A DNA stretch of 64,000 nucleotides from DAIDKA01 sp035487155. Its GTDB lineage: Bacteria; Pseudomonadota; Gammaproteobacteria; Steroidobacterales; Steroidobacteraceae. The notes under the pieces are model-generated. The model searched no databases. It worked only from the letters and a program-made list of their open reading frames with translations, and had not been told where the DNA came from. Both the position numbers and the translations under genes were made by a program. The stretch is from contig DATHMK010000037.1 in the NCBI GenBank assembly GCA_035487155.1, forward strand, positions 62,001 to 126,000, written 5' to 3'. Shown in pieces: positions 17,221-26,889 of the stretch (the stretch's first letter is position 1; each line of letters starts with the position of its first letter).

Positions 17221-17648
17221 CTAACCGCGGATTTTGCGCAGGCGCTCGAGGATTTTCAGCTGCGCGGCGACACGGGCCAGTTCGGCAAGCGCCTCGGCGT
17301 GATCGATGGCCCCGGCGCGATCCTTCAGGGCCTCCTCGGCACGCTGCTTCGCGGCCAACGCCGCGGCCTCGTCGATATCCTTGGCACGCAGGGCGGTGTC
17401 GGCCAGCACCGTCACCACGGTGGGCTGGATTTCCAGCGCACCGCCGCCGACGTAGAACACCTGCTCGGCGCCGTCGGGGGTCTGGACCCGCACTTCCCCG
17501 GCCTTCAGCAGCGTCAGCAGCGGCGCATGCCGCGGGGTGATGCCCAGATCACCCTGGCTGCCCGGCGCAAACACCATGGTCGCCTCGCCGGAGAAGATCT
17601 CGCCTTCGGCGCTGACGATCTCGACCTTGATTGTGTGGGGCGTGGCCA

Positions 17649-17649
<1 letters not shown>
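17221..17649 (-). CDS. atpC: F1 ATP synthase epsilon subunit
   Basis: A 142-residue epsilon subunit of the F1 central stalk, which couples rotation and can inhibit ATP hydrolysis. The N-terminal beta-sandwich carries the family motif GDLGITPRHAPLLTLLKAGEV, and the C-terminal helical hairpin (AALAAKQRAEEALKDR) is present, so it is full length. The ATG overlaps the atpD stop by one base. It is the last of the ATP synthase genes before the inserted peptidase gene. Confidence 0.97.
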
Positions 17650-19079
<1,430 letters not shown>

Positions 19080-19089
19080 GCATTAATCC

Positions 19090-19950
19090 TTAAACGGCCG
19101 CGGCGCCGCCGACGATCTCCGACAGTTCCTTGGTGATCGCAGCCTGGCGGGCCTTGTTGTAAACGAGTTGCAGGTCCTGGATGAGCTTGCCGGCATTATC
19201 GGTGGCGGCCTTCATGGCGACCATGCGCGCGGCCATCTCCGAAGCGACATTCTCGACCACGCCCTGGTACACCTGTGATTCGATGTAGCGCATCAGCAAT
19301 CCTTCCAGGATCGCGGCCGCGTCGGGTTCGTAGATGTAGTCCCAGTGCTCCGGCAGCCCCTGGTTGTCCACCGCGATGATCGGCAGCAGCTGCGTGATGC
19401 TGGGCTGCTGCGTCATCGTGTTCACGAATCTGGCATTGGCCAGGAACAGCCGATCGATCCTGCCCTCGCGATACGCATCGAGCATCACCTTGATGGTGCC
19501 GATCAGGTCCTTGATATGCGGGCGATCGCCAAGGCCCGTGACGCTGCCCAGTATTGGCGTGCCCAGGCGGCGGAAGAACGCAATGCCCTTGCTGCCGACG
19601 ATCGACAGGCTCACCTGCGCGCCCCTGTTCTGCCATTCGCGCATCTGCAGCAGCACCTGCTTGAACAGGTTGGCATTGAGACCGCCGGCCAGGCCGCGAT
19701 CGGTGGAGATGACGATGAAGCCGACTGCCTTGGGCTCGCGCTCGAGCAGAAACGGGTGACGGAAATCCGGATTGGCCTCGTTCAGGTGCCCGATCACGGT
19801 GCGCATCTTCTCGGCGTACGGGCGCGCCAGCTTCATGCGGTCCTGGGCGCGACGCATCTTGCTGGTGGCCACCATCTGCATGGCCTTGGTGATCTTCTGA
19901 GTGCTCTTGACACTCGCGATCTTGGTGCGGATTTCCTTGGTGCCGGGCAT
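19090..19950 (-). CDS. atpG: F1 ATP synthase gamma subunit
   Basis: The 286-residue rotor shaft of F1. Both termini show the long coiled-coil helices of the family (KEIRTKIASVKSTQKITKAMQMVATSKM at the start, ARMVAMKAATDNAGKLIQDLQLVYNKARQAAITKEL at the end, each only partly quoted here by their key residues), and the central Rossmann-like part contains ISTDRGLAGGLNANLF. It is full length and 10 bp downstream of atpA. Confidence 0.98.
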   Translation of the reverse strand: MPGTKEIRTKIASVKSTQKITKAMQMVATSKMRRAQDRMKLARPYAEKMRTVIGHLNEANPDFRHPFLLEREPKAVGFIVISTDRGLAGGLNANLFKQVLLQMREWQNRGAQVSLSIVGSKGIAFFRRLGTPILGSVTGLGDRPHIKDLIGTIKVMLDAYREGRIDRLFLANARFVNTMTQQPSITQLLPIIAVDNQGLPEHWDYIYEPDAAAILEGLLMRYIESQVYQGVVENVASEMAARMVAMKAATDNAGKLIQDLQLVYNKARQAAITKELSEIVGGAAAV

Positions 19951-19960
19951 GCTGGCGTCT

Positions 19961-21499
19961 TCAGTAGGTGCCGTTGGCCAGGAAGTCTTCGACGATCTTC
20001 TTCAGCGTCGCCTCATGTTCCTTGAGGACCGGCTTGGCGTTGATGGCATCCAGCGATGCCCTGTGGCTGGTATTCGCGAAGCCCTGCAGCGCCGCCTCGA
20101 AGGCGACGATCTTGCGGATCTCGACCTTGTCCATGTAGCCGTTGTTGACGGCATAGATCGACAGCGCCATTTCGGCCACCGACTGCGGCTCGTACTGCTT
20201 CTGCTTCATCACCTCGGTGGTACGCTGGCCGCGCTCGAGCTGCTTGCGCGTCGACTCATCCAGATCGGAGGCGAACTGCGAGAAGGCCGCCAGTTCCCGG
20301 TACTGCGCCAGAGCCAGGCGGATGCCGCCGCCCAGGCGCTTGATGATGTCGGTCTGCGCCGCGCCGCCGACGCGCGACACCGAGATGCCGGCGTTCATGG
20401 CCGGGCGGATGCCGGCGTTGAACAGGTCGGTTTCCAGGAAGATCTGGCCGTCGGTGATCGAGATCACGTTGGTCGGCACGAAGGCGGTGACGTCCCCGGC
20501 CTGGGTCTCGATGATCGGCAGGCCGGTCAGTGAGCCGGTCTTGCCCTTCACGGCGCCCTTGCTGACCATTTCCACGTACTCTTCGTTGACCCGCGCGCTG
20601 CGCTCGAGCAGACGTGAATGCAGATAGAACACATCGCCCGGGAAGGCTTCGCGGCCCGGCGGCCGGCGCAGCAGCAGCGAGATCTGCCGATAGGCCACGG
20701 CCTGCTTGGACAGATCGTCGTAAATGATCAGCGCGTCCTGGCCATTGTCCATGAAGTACTCGCCCATGGTGACGCCGGAGTACGCGGAGATGTACTGCAT
20801 GGCGGCCGGGGTTGAGGCCGACGCCGCCACCACGATGGTGTGCTTCAGGGCGCCGTGTTCCTCGAGCTTGCGCACCACGTTGGCAATCGTCGACTGTTTC
20901 TGGCCGATGGCGACATAGACGCACCTAATGCCGGAGGATTTCTGGTTGATGATGGTGTCGATGGCCATCGCGGTCTTGCCGGTCTGACGGTCACCGATGA
21001 TGAGCTCGCGCTGGCCGCGCCCGATCGGCACCATCGAGTCAACCGACTTGTAGCCGGTCTGCACCGGCTGCGACACCGACTTGCGGTAGATCACGCCCGG
21101 CGCGACGCGCTCGATGGGCGCGGTCTTGGCGGCATTGATCGGACCCTTGCCATCGAGCGGATTACCCAGCGCATCGACCACACGGCCCAGCAGTTCCGGC
21201 CCAACCGGCACTTCGAGGATGCGGCCCGTGGTCTTGACGGTATCGCCCTCACCCAGGTGCTTGTAGTCACCCAGCACCACCGAGCCCACCGAGTCCTGCT
21301 CCAGGTTCAGCGCGAGGCCAAAGGTGTTGCCCGGGAACTCGAGCATCTCGCCGTAGCGCGCATCGGCCAGACCGTGCACGCGCACGATGCCGTCGGTGAC
21401 CGACACGATGGTGCCGACATTGCGCGCCTCGGTGACGCCCTTGAAATTCTCGATGCGCTGCTTGATGAGATCGCTGATCTCGGTTGCCTTGATGGCCAT
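19961..21499 (-). CDS. atpA: F1 ATP synthase alpha subunit
   Basis: The 512-residue non-catalytic nucleotide-binding subunit of F1. It has Walker A GDRQTGKTAMAID, the family sequence PGREAFPGDVFYLHSRLLERSA and the C-terminal helical domain. The ATG at 21499 is chosen since MAIKATEISDLIKQRI is the standard N terminus; a longer reading merely runs into atpH. The alpha arginine finger region (SVSRVGGAAQ) is intact. It is 40 bp downstream of atpH. Confidence 0.99.
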   Translation of the reverse strand: MAIKATEISDLIKQRIENFKGVTEARNVGTIVSVTDGIVRVHGLADARYGEMLEFPGNTFGLALNLEQDSVGSVVLGDYKHLGEGDTVKTTGRILEVPVGPELLGRVVDALGNPLDGKGPINAAKTAPIERVAPGVIYRKSVSQPVQTGYKSVDSMVPIGRGQRELIIGDRQTGKTAMAIDTIINQKSSGIRCVYVAIGQKQSTIANVVRKLEEHGALKHTIVVAASASTPAAMQYISAYSGVTMGEYFMDNGQDALIIYDDLSKQAVAYRQISLLLRRPPGREAFPGDVFYLHSRLLERSARVNEEYVEMVSKGAVKGKTGSLTGLPIIETQAGDVTAFVPTNVISITDGQIFLETDLFNAGIRPAMNAGISVSRVGGAAQTDIIKRLGGGIRLALAQYRELAAFSQFASDLDESTRKQLERGQRTTEVMKQKQYEPQSVAEMALSIYAVNNGYMDKVEIRKIVAFEAALQGFANTSHRASLDAINAKPVLKEHEATLKKIVEDFLANGTY

Positions 21500-21539
21500 G
21501 CTTAGGATTCCTTGCGAATTTCGTATGAGTGGGCGCTCA

Positions 21540-22076
21540 TCACGCGACCAGTTCGTTGGCGATGCGCTCCAGGCGCCCGCGCACCGAGCCATCGATGACC
21601 AGGTCACCGGAGCGCACCACGGCGCCGCCGAGCAGGTGCGGATCCGTGCTGTAGTGCAGACGCACCTCGCGCTTCAGGCGCCGTGTCAGGGCGGCCGCCA
21701 GCGACTGTTGCTGGCGCTCATCGAGCGGTGCCGCCGAGGTGACGGTGACGTCGGCGATGCCTTCGGCCTCGTCCTTGTAGCTGTCGAAGAGCGTGGCGAT
21801 CTGCGGCAGGCAATCCAGGCGACGCGCCTCGGCCAGGGCCTGCACGAAGTTCCTGCCGTGTGCGCCCAGCCCGGCGCCGGCGATGTCCAGGACCAGCTGC
21901 GACAGTTGCGCGGTAGTGACGTGCGGGTCGCCCAGCAATGACTGGACGCGCGGATCTTCGACCACCGCGGCGGCCGTATGCAGCGCGCCGGACCAGGCGT
22001 CCAGCATGCTGTCGGCGCGCGCCTCGGCGAAGGCCGCCTTGGCGTAGGGTCGGGCGATGGTGGTCTTGTCCGCCAT
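21540..22076 (-). CDS. atpH: F1 ATP synthase delta subunit
   Basis: A 178-residue OSCP/delta subunit that links F1 to the peripheral stalk. The N-terminal helical domain begins TIARPYAKAAFAEA, a signature of the family, and the C-terminal domain ends with LLGGAVVRSGDLVIDGSVRGRLERI, also highly conserved. It starts 3 bp after the atpF stop. Confidence 0.97.
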   Translation of the reverse strand: MADKTTIARPYAKAAFAEARADSMLDAWSGALHTAAAVVEDPRVQSLLGDPHVTTAQLSQLVLDIAGAGLGAHGRNFVQALAEARRLDCLPQIATLFDSYKDEAEGIADVTVTSAAPLDERQQQSLAAALTRRLKREVRLHYSTDPHLLGGAVVRSGDLVIDGSVRGRLERIANELVA

Positions 22077-22079
22077 GGT

Positions 22080-22550
22080 TCAGATCTGCGTGGCGAGCTT
22101 GTTGAGCAGCTCGGCATGCGTGCGGGGGTCGATCTCGCGCTCCAGCACCTTGGAGGCGGCGCTGACGGCGAGTGCGGCCACATCCTTGCGCAGCGATTCA
22201 CGCGCGCGGGTGGCTTCCAGTTGGATCTGCGACTGCGCGGATGCCACCAGACGTGCGCCCTCGGCACTCGCCTGGCTCTTGGCCTGCTCGACGAGTTCAT
22301 TGGCACGCTTCTGCGCCTGGTCGATGATGTGCGTCGCGTGCTCACGCGCCTCGCGGATCACCTCATCGGCCTTGACTTGCGCCTGCGCCAGTGACTGCTG
22401 CCCCTGATCGGCGGCGGCCAGGCCCTGGGCGATCCTGCGCGACCGCTCTTCCATGGCACCGAGAATCTTCGGCCACGCGAACGTCATCACAGCCCAGATG
22501 AGGATCGCGAACACGAGCATCTGGATGATGAGCGTCAGATTGAAGTTCAC
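22080..22550 (-). CDS. atpF: Fo ATP synthase subunit b
   Basis: A 156-residue peripheral-stalk subunit: one N-terminal membrane helix (LTLIIQMLVFAILIWAVMTF) followed by a long Ala/Gln/Glu-rich coiled coil to the end, the typical b layout and length. The conserved FAWPKIL segment just after the helix fits the family. It is 61 bp downstream of atpE. Confidence 0.97.
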   Translation of the reverse strand: MNFNLTLIIQMLVFAILIWAVMTFAWPKILGAMEERSRRIAQGLAAADQGQQSLAQAQVKADEVIREAREHATHIIDQAQKRANELVEQAKSQASAEGARLVASAQSQIQLEATRARESLRKDVAALAVSAASKVLEREIDPRTHAELLNKLATQI

Positions 22551-22611
22551 CCTCGTCTCCTGTTTACGGGCGGACCTGAGCTCGCGCCGTGATCCGCGTT
22601 CAACACGTGCG

Positions 22612-22896
22612 TCAGTGCGCCGCCGCGGCGGCCGCCTGCAGGGCGGTCACGAACGGATTGGCGAAAGTGAAGAACAGTCCGAAGGCGATGCCGATGAAGG
22701 CCACCGCGTCCAGCAATGCCGCCACGATGAACATTCTGGCCAGCAGCGCCGGCGCCAGTTCCGGCTGGCGGGCCATGCCCTCCAGGAAGCGGCCGCCGAG
22801 GATGCCGAAGCCGATGGCGGTGCCCAGCGCGCCCAGGCCGAAGATGATGCCGACGGCAAGTACGGTCATCCCTTCAATGTGTGCAATGTTTTCCAT
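22612..22896 (-). CDS. atpE: Fo ATP synthase subunit c
   Basis: A 94-residue proteolipid with two membrane helices. The first has the glycine-rich GLGALGTAIGFGILGGRFLEG packing motif followed by the polar loop ARQPEL; the second carries the proton-binding aspartate in LLDAVAFIGIAFGL. Aspartate without the Q/T/S sodium ligands suggests proton coupling. The alanine-rich tail after residue 85 is a little longer than usual. Confidence 0.97.
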   Translation of the reverse strand: MENIAHIEGMTVLAVGIIFGLGALGTAIGFGILGGRFLEGMARQPELAPALLARMFIVAALLDAVAFIGIAFGLFFTFANPFVTALQAAAAAAH

Positions 22897-22941
22897 TCAA
22901 CTCTCCAGATACCAAACCGATTTAAATCAAATGACAAAGCT

Positions 22942-23826
22942 TCAATGATGCTCAGACGCCTGCGACAGGTAGACGATCGTGAGCATCATGAAAATAAAAG
23001 CCTGCAGCAGCCCTATGAACAGGTCGAACAGTGTCCAGGCCATACCAACCAGCACGGATAGAACGGTGTACGCCCAACCGCTGACGGAGGTGAGGGCGGT
23101 AAACCCGGACGTCAGGGTCAGCAGCGCGATGAGCACGAACACCATCTCGCCCGCGTACATGTTGCCGTAGAGCCGCAGCGCCAGCGACACCGGCCGCGCC
23201 AGGAAGGTCGGCAATTCCATGACCAGATTCACGGGTATGCAAATGATGCGCAGCACGATGTTGGCCTGCTTGCCGCTGGGCGGAAACGGATGCATTGCCA
23301 GCTCCCCGAGGAAGCCGCCCAGGCCCTTCATCTTGATGCTGTAGAAAATGATGAGCAGGAACACCGTCAGCGACAGCGAGAACACGACGTTCAGGTCGAT
23401 GCTCGGCACGATGCGCAGGTGGCCGAGCCCGGCGGCGCCGGCGGCGCCGGGCAGCAGGTCGATCGGCAGAATGTCCATCACATTGAACAGGAAAACCCAG
23501 CAGAAGATGGTCAGCGCCAGCGGGGCGATCAGCCTGCTCTGGCCCTGGAAGATGCTCCTGACCTGTTCATCCACGTACCCAACCAGCACCTCAACGAAGG
23601 TCTGCAGCTTTCCCGGCGTGCCGCTGGTTGCCCGACGAGCGGCAAAAATGAAGGTGCCACCGAAGACCACGGCCAGCAGCACCGAAAAGAACACGCTGTC
23701 GTAGTTGACGACCGACAGATCCAGCAGGCCGTTGGGCTTGTGATTGGTGAGGAACGTCAGGTGATGGGCGATGTACTCCGTCGCATTCGGAGTCTCCGCC
23801 GCCAGTTGTGGAACCAAGTTGCTCAT
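22942..23826 (-). CDS. atpB: Fo ATP synthase subunit a
   Basis: A 294-residue membrane subunit forming the proton half-channels next to the c ring. The essential arginine lies in the conserved penultimate region (RPVSLALRLYGNMYAGEMV), and the protein ends with a membrane helix before SQASEHH. The ATG overlaps the atpI stop by one base. Length and motifs are standard for proteobacteria. Confidence 0.97.
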   Translation of the reverse strand: MSNLVPQLAAETPNATEYIAHHLTFLTNHKPNGLLDLSVVNYDSVFFSVLLAVVFGGTFIFAARRATSGTPGKLQTFVEVLVGYVDEQVRSIFQGQSRLIAPLALTIFCWVFLFNVMDILPIDLLPGAAGAAGLGHLRIVPSIDLNVVFSLSLTVFLLIIFYSIKMKGLGGFLGELAMHPFPPSGKQANIVLRIICIPVNLVMELPTFLARPVSLALRLYGNMYAGEMVFVLIALLTLTSGFTALTSVSGWAYTVLSVLVGMAWTLFDLFIGLLQAFIFMMLTIVYLSQASEHH

Positions 23827-24272
23827 CAGATCATCTCACGCGGCACCGTGCCGTCCGATCCCCTGGTATCCGGCGCGGGCGCAGTCCGTTGGGACCACAG
23901 CACCCGCGCCAGCACCACCCAATACACCAAAAACGTGGCCACGTAGGCCGCAATCATCGCCACCGGGTTCACTTTCATGAACACCAGCGCCACAACCAAC
24001 ACCACGATGACCACCGCGATCTTGGCGAACTCGCCGAGGTAAAACGCCAGCAGCATCCGCTCGGCGCTCGACCCTGCCAGCCGGCCGAAGGCCAGCGCCG
24101 CCATCGCGACGCTCGCCAGCGTGCTAGCGCCACCGCCAACCAGTGCCGACCCCCCCGCACGCTGCCCCGCAATCGCCAGACTGGCTGCCGCCACCAGCGC
24201 GGTGACGATCAACTGCGCGCGCGCGCATATGAACGCCAGCCGGCGCGCGCTCGGCAGGTCAAGGGTGATCAC
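23826..24272 (-). CDS. atpI: ATP synthase accessory protein AtpI
   Basis: A 148-residue membrane protein with four hydrophobic segments, first gene of the atp operon. AtpI helps assemble the c ring and may affect magnesium supply. Motifs such as AFYLGEFAKIAVVIVVLV fit the family. The C-terminal tail (TAPAPDTRGSDGTVPREMI) is extended and probably disordered. It is coupled to atpB by a one-base overlap. Confidence 0.88.
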   Translation of the reverse strand: MITLDLPSARRLAFICARAQLIVTALVAAASLAIAGQRAGGSALVGGGASTLASVAMAALAFGRLAGSSAERMLLAFYLGEFAKIAVVIVVLVVALVFMKVNPVAMIAAYVATFLVYWVVLARVLWSQRTAPAPDTRGSDGTVPREMI

Positions 24273-24433
24273 CGGAATTCCAAGTGCATTTCAGGCGACA
24301 CGCATTAACCCCCTGACTGCACTGCTAAGGCGAGTCACACTGAACAGCCCGCGCACGTCAGCTAAAGCTGAGCGCTGCGACAGGATTTGTTTGCCAGACA
24401 GTCACTTACGTGACCGGACCATGGCGGCGGCGA

Positions 24434-24439
24434 ATTATA
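24434..24439 (-). promoter_or_regulatory. Putative -10 box of the atp operon promoter
   Basis: On the minus strand a perfect TATAAT lies 162 bp before the atpI start, in an AT-rich patch within the 216-bp parB-atpI gap. No good -35 is found at 16-18 bp (TTGTAG sits 20 bp upstream). The long leader contains the inverted repeat GTCAC-ttac-GTGAC at 24402-24415, whose role is unknown. Confidence 0.45.
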
Positions 24440-24488
24440 GATATGCCGGCAACAAAACGCTACAACTTGGGGCAAGGCAGTGACGCAT

Positions 24489-25439
24489 TTAACGGATGTG
24501 TTCGAGGATGCCGTCCAGCTCGTCCAGTGAGTTGTAGCTGACCACCAGTTTGCCCTTGCCCGAGCGGCTATGTTGAATGGCCACCCGGGCGCCGAGCTTC
24601 TCGGCAAGATCCTGTTCCAGGCGCTGCACGTCAGGATCCCCGCTTGCGCCTGCGGCATCACCCGCGGCCTTGCCGCTGCCGGCCTGATCGGTAGCGGACT
24701 GGCTCATGCGCCGTACGATGGCCTCGGTCTCGCGCACCGAGAGCCCCTTCTTCACGACCAGGGATGCCACCTCGACCTGCTGGCGGCGGGTACTCAGGCC
24801 CAGCAGGGCGCGCGCATGGCCCATCTCCAGGGCCCTTGCCTCCAGCTGCTCGCCGACCTCGGGGGCCAGGTCCAGCAGCCGCAGCAGGTTGCTGACCGCG
24901 GCGCGGGAGCGTCCGACCGCCTCGGCGGCCTGCTGGTGGGTCATGTTGAATTCGCTGATCAGGCGCTCCAGGGCACGCGCCTCCTCCAGCGGATTGAGAT
25001 CTTCGCGTTGTATGTTCTCGATGAGCGCCACGGAAATGGCGGTTTCATCGGGTACGTCGCGCACGATGGCCGCAATGTCCGCCAGTCCGGCGAGCTGCGC
25101 GGCACGCCAGCGCCGTTCACCGGCGACGATCTCGTAGCGCTGGCCGCCCGTTGCAGTGGTGGCCGCGATGGGACGCACGACGATGGGCTGCACCACGCCC
25201 TGACTGCGTATCGAAGCGGCCAGCTCCTCGAGGGCCTCGGGGTCCATGTGCGAGCGCGGCTGGTAACGGCCACGCTGCAGGATATCCAGCGGCAGGCGCG
25301 CCAAGCGCTCCCCGGCGGGTCCCGGGGTCAGAGTCAGGGCCGCCGGTGTCAGCACCGCCGCGGCGGGTGGCGGCGTTTCGGCACTGCCCATCAGGGCATT
25401 GAGGCCACGGCCCAGGCTGGGCTTCTTGGAGGTCGCCAT
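24489..25439 (-). CDS. parB: Chromosome partitioning protein ParB
   Basis: A 316-residue CTP-dependent DNA clamp that loads at parS sites and works with ParA to segregate origins. The start KKPSLGRGLNALMG is the ParA-interacting tail. The CTP-binding motif GERRWRAAQLAG and the ENIQREDLNPLEEARAL region are intact, followed by the helix-turn-helix TQQAAEAVGRSRAAVSNLLRL-like segment and a C-terminal dimerisation domain (GKLVVSYNSLDELDGIL). It is 4 bp downstream of parA. No parS palindrome was seen in the window. Confidence 0.97.
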   Translation of the reverse strand: MATSKKPSLGRGLNALMGSAETPPPAAAVLTPAALTLTPGPAGERLARLPLDILQRGRYQPRSHMDPEALEELAASIRSQGVVQPIVVRPIAATTATGGQRYEIVAGERRWRAAQLAGLADIAAIVRDVPDETAISVALIENIQREDLNPLEEARALERLISEFNMTHQQAAEAVGRSRAAVSNLLRLLDLAPEVGEQLEARALEMGHARALLGLSTRRQQVEVASLVVKKGLSVRETEAIVRRMSQSATDQAGSGKAAGDAAGASGDPDVQRLEQDLAEKLGARVAIQHSRSGKGKLVVSYNSLDELDGILEHIR

Positions 25440-25443
25440 GGGC

Positions 25444-26256
25444 CTACTGCAGACCTTGCGGGCCCGGGGCGGCCGGCGGGGTCGGCGGCTCGTCTTCGCG
25501 CCGTATCATCTCCCCGGCCAGCGCCAGGTAGGCCAGCGCGCCGCGCGACTCCTTGTCGTGCAGCAGCACCGGCTTGCCGAATGACGGCGCCTCGGCGAGG
25601 CGCACATTGCGGGGAATCACCGTGCGGAACACCTTGTCGGGAAAGTGCATGATGAGCTGCGCCCCGACCTCGTTGGAGAGGTTGTTGCGCGGGTCGAACA
25701 TGGTGCGCAGCAGGCCCTCGATCTCCAGCTGCGGATTCACGGCGGCGCGTATCTGTTCCACCGTCGCCAGCAGGCCGGTCAGTCCCTCCAGGGCGTAGTA
25801 CTCGCATTGCATGGGAATCAGCACGCTGTCGGCCGCGACCAGCGCGTTGACGGTGAGCAGATTCAGCGCCGGCGGACAGTCGATGAGGATCACGTCGAAC
25901 TCTTCGCGGATCGCCTTCATGGCCGCGCGCAGCTTCATCTCCCGACCCGCGATCAGGGACAGCAGGCGCACTTCCGCCACGGTCAGATCCTGGTTGGTGG
26001 GTAGCAGCGTGAACCCGGCCGGCTCGATCGGGACCAGGGCGGAGCGAATGTCCGCCTCCCCCAGCAGCACTTCACAGGTGCCCTGCGTCAGCTGCGATTT
26101 GTCGACCCCGCAACCCATGGTGGCGTTGCCCTGCGGATCGATGTCGATGAGCAGCACCCGGCGCCGCGTGGCCGCCAGTGAGGCTGCGAGATTGACCGCG
26201 GTCGTGGTCTTGCCGACCCCACCTTTCTGATTGGCAATGGCGATGACCCGCTTCAT
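25444..26256 (-). CDS. parA: Chromosome partitioning ATPase ParA (Soj)
   Basis: A 270-residue Walker-type ATPase that partners ParB. The deviant Walker A box is KGGVGKTTTAVNLA, followed by LIDIDPQGNATMGCG and the catalytic DCPPALNLLTVNAL region. The start MKRVIAIANQKGG is standard. It is 9 bp downstream of rsmG, the normal rsmG-parA-parB order near chromosomal origins. The C-terminal 25 residues are proline-rich and likely flexible. Confidence 0.97.
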   Translation of the reverse strand: MKRVIAIANQKGGVGKTTTAVNLAASLAATRRRVLLIDIDPQGNATMGCGVDKSQLTQGTCEVLLGEADIRSALVPIEPAGFTLLPTNQDLTVAEVRLLSLIAGREMKLRAAMKAIREEFDVILIDCPPALNLLTVNALVAADSVLIPMQCEYYALEGLTGLLATVEQIRAAVNPQLEIEGLLRTMFDPRNNLSNEVGAQLIMHFPDKVFRTVIPRNVRLAEAPSFGKPVLLHDKESRGALAYLALAGEMIRREDEPPTPPAAPGPQGLQ

Positions 26257-26265
26257 GGCACAAGT

Positions 26266-26889
26266 CTACAGGGTGGCAATGATGAGATGGCGCTCCTCGT
26301 TCAATCCGGGCACCTGCAGCGGCACGGCCGGTTCGATCCGCCACGGGGCCGCCGCGGCCGCGATTTCCGCCGCCGGCAGCCTGCCCTTCATGGCCAGCAC
26401 CCGGGTTCCCGGGCCGCACAGCGGCAGCACCCACTCCAGCAACTGCGGCAGCGTCGAGCAGGCCCGCGCGACCACCGTATCGAAGGGCTGCGCCGGGCGC
26501 ACCTCTTCCACGCGCGCATGCAGGGCCTCGACGTTGGCCAGCCCCAGGGTCCGGGCCGCATGCGCCACGAAGCGCTGCTTCTTGCCGTTGGCATCGATCA
26601 GCACGCAATGTCGGTGTGGGGCGATCAGTGCCAGTGGCAGCCCTGGAAAACCGGCGCCGGTGCCCACGTCCGCCAGGGTGTTGCCCTGCACAAAGGGCGC
26701 CACCGAGAGACTGTCCAGCAGATGATGCGTGAGCATCTGCGCGCGCTCGGTGATGGCGGTCAGGTTGTAGGCACGGTTCCAGTGCGCCAGTTCGTCCAGC
26801 AGGCGCAGCAGCTTGGCGGCGGCCCCATCGTCGAGGTCGACCTGCAGCTGGCGGGCGCCCTCGACCAGCGCCGCGCGCTCATCGCCCAT
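26266..26889 (-). CDS. rsmG: 16S rRNA (guanine527-N7)-methyltransferase RsmG (GidB)
   Basis: A 207-residue SAM-dependent methyltransferase that methylates G527 of 16S rRNA. Motif I is LADVGTGAGFPGLPLAL, preceded by HLLDSLSVAPFV, both diagnostic of the family. I chose ATG 26889, giving the normal family length; it overlaps the end of prpD by 11 bp. In most genomes mnmG (gidA) precedes this gene; here its place is taken by the methylcitrate cluster. Confidence 0.96.
   Translation of the reverse strand: MGDERAALVEGARQLQVDLDDGAAAKLLRLLDELAHWNRAYNLTAITERAQMLTHHLLDSLSVAPFVQGNTLADVGTGAGFPGLPLALIAPHRHCVLIDANGKKQRFVAHAARTLGLANVEALHARVEEVRPAQPFDTVVARACSTLPQLLEWVLPLCGPGTRVLAMKGRLPAAEIAAAAAPWRIEPAVPLQVPGLNEERHLIIATL

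Noticed and set aside
24402..24415. GTCAC-ttac-GTGAC considered as a parS site
   Set aside because: The half-sites do not match the conserved TGTTTCAC/GTGAAACA palindrome bound by ParB.
24273..24488. Possible tRNA or small RNA in the parB-atpI gap
   Set aside because: No cloverleaf or T-loop sequence can be found; the region is better explained as the atp promoter and leader.
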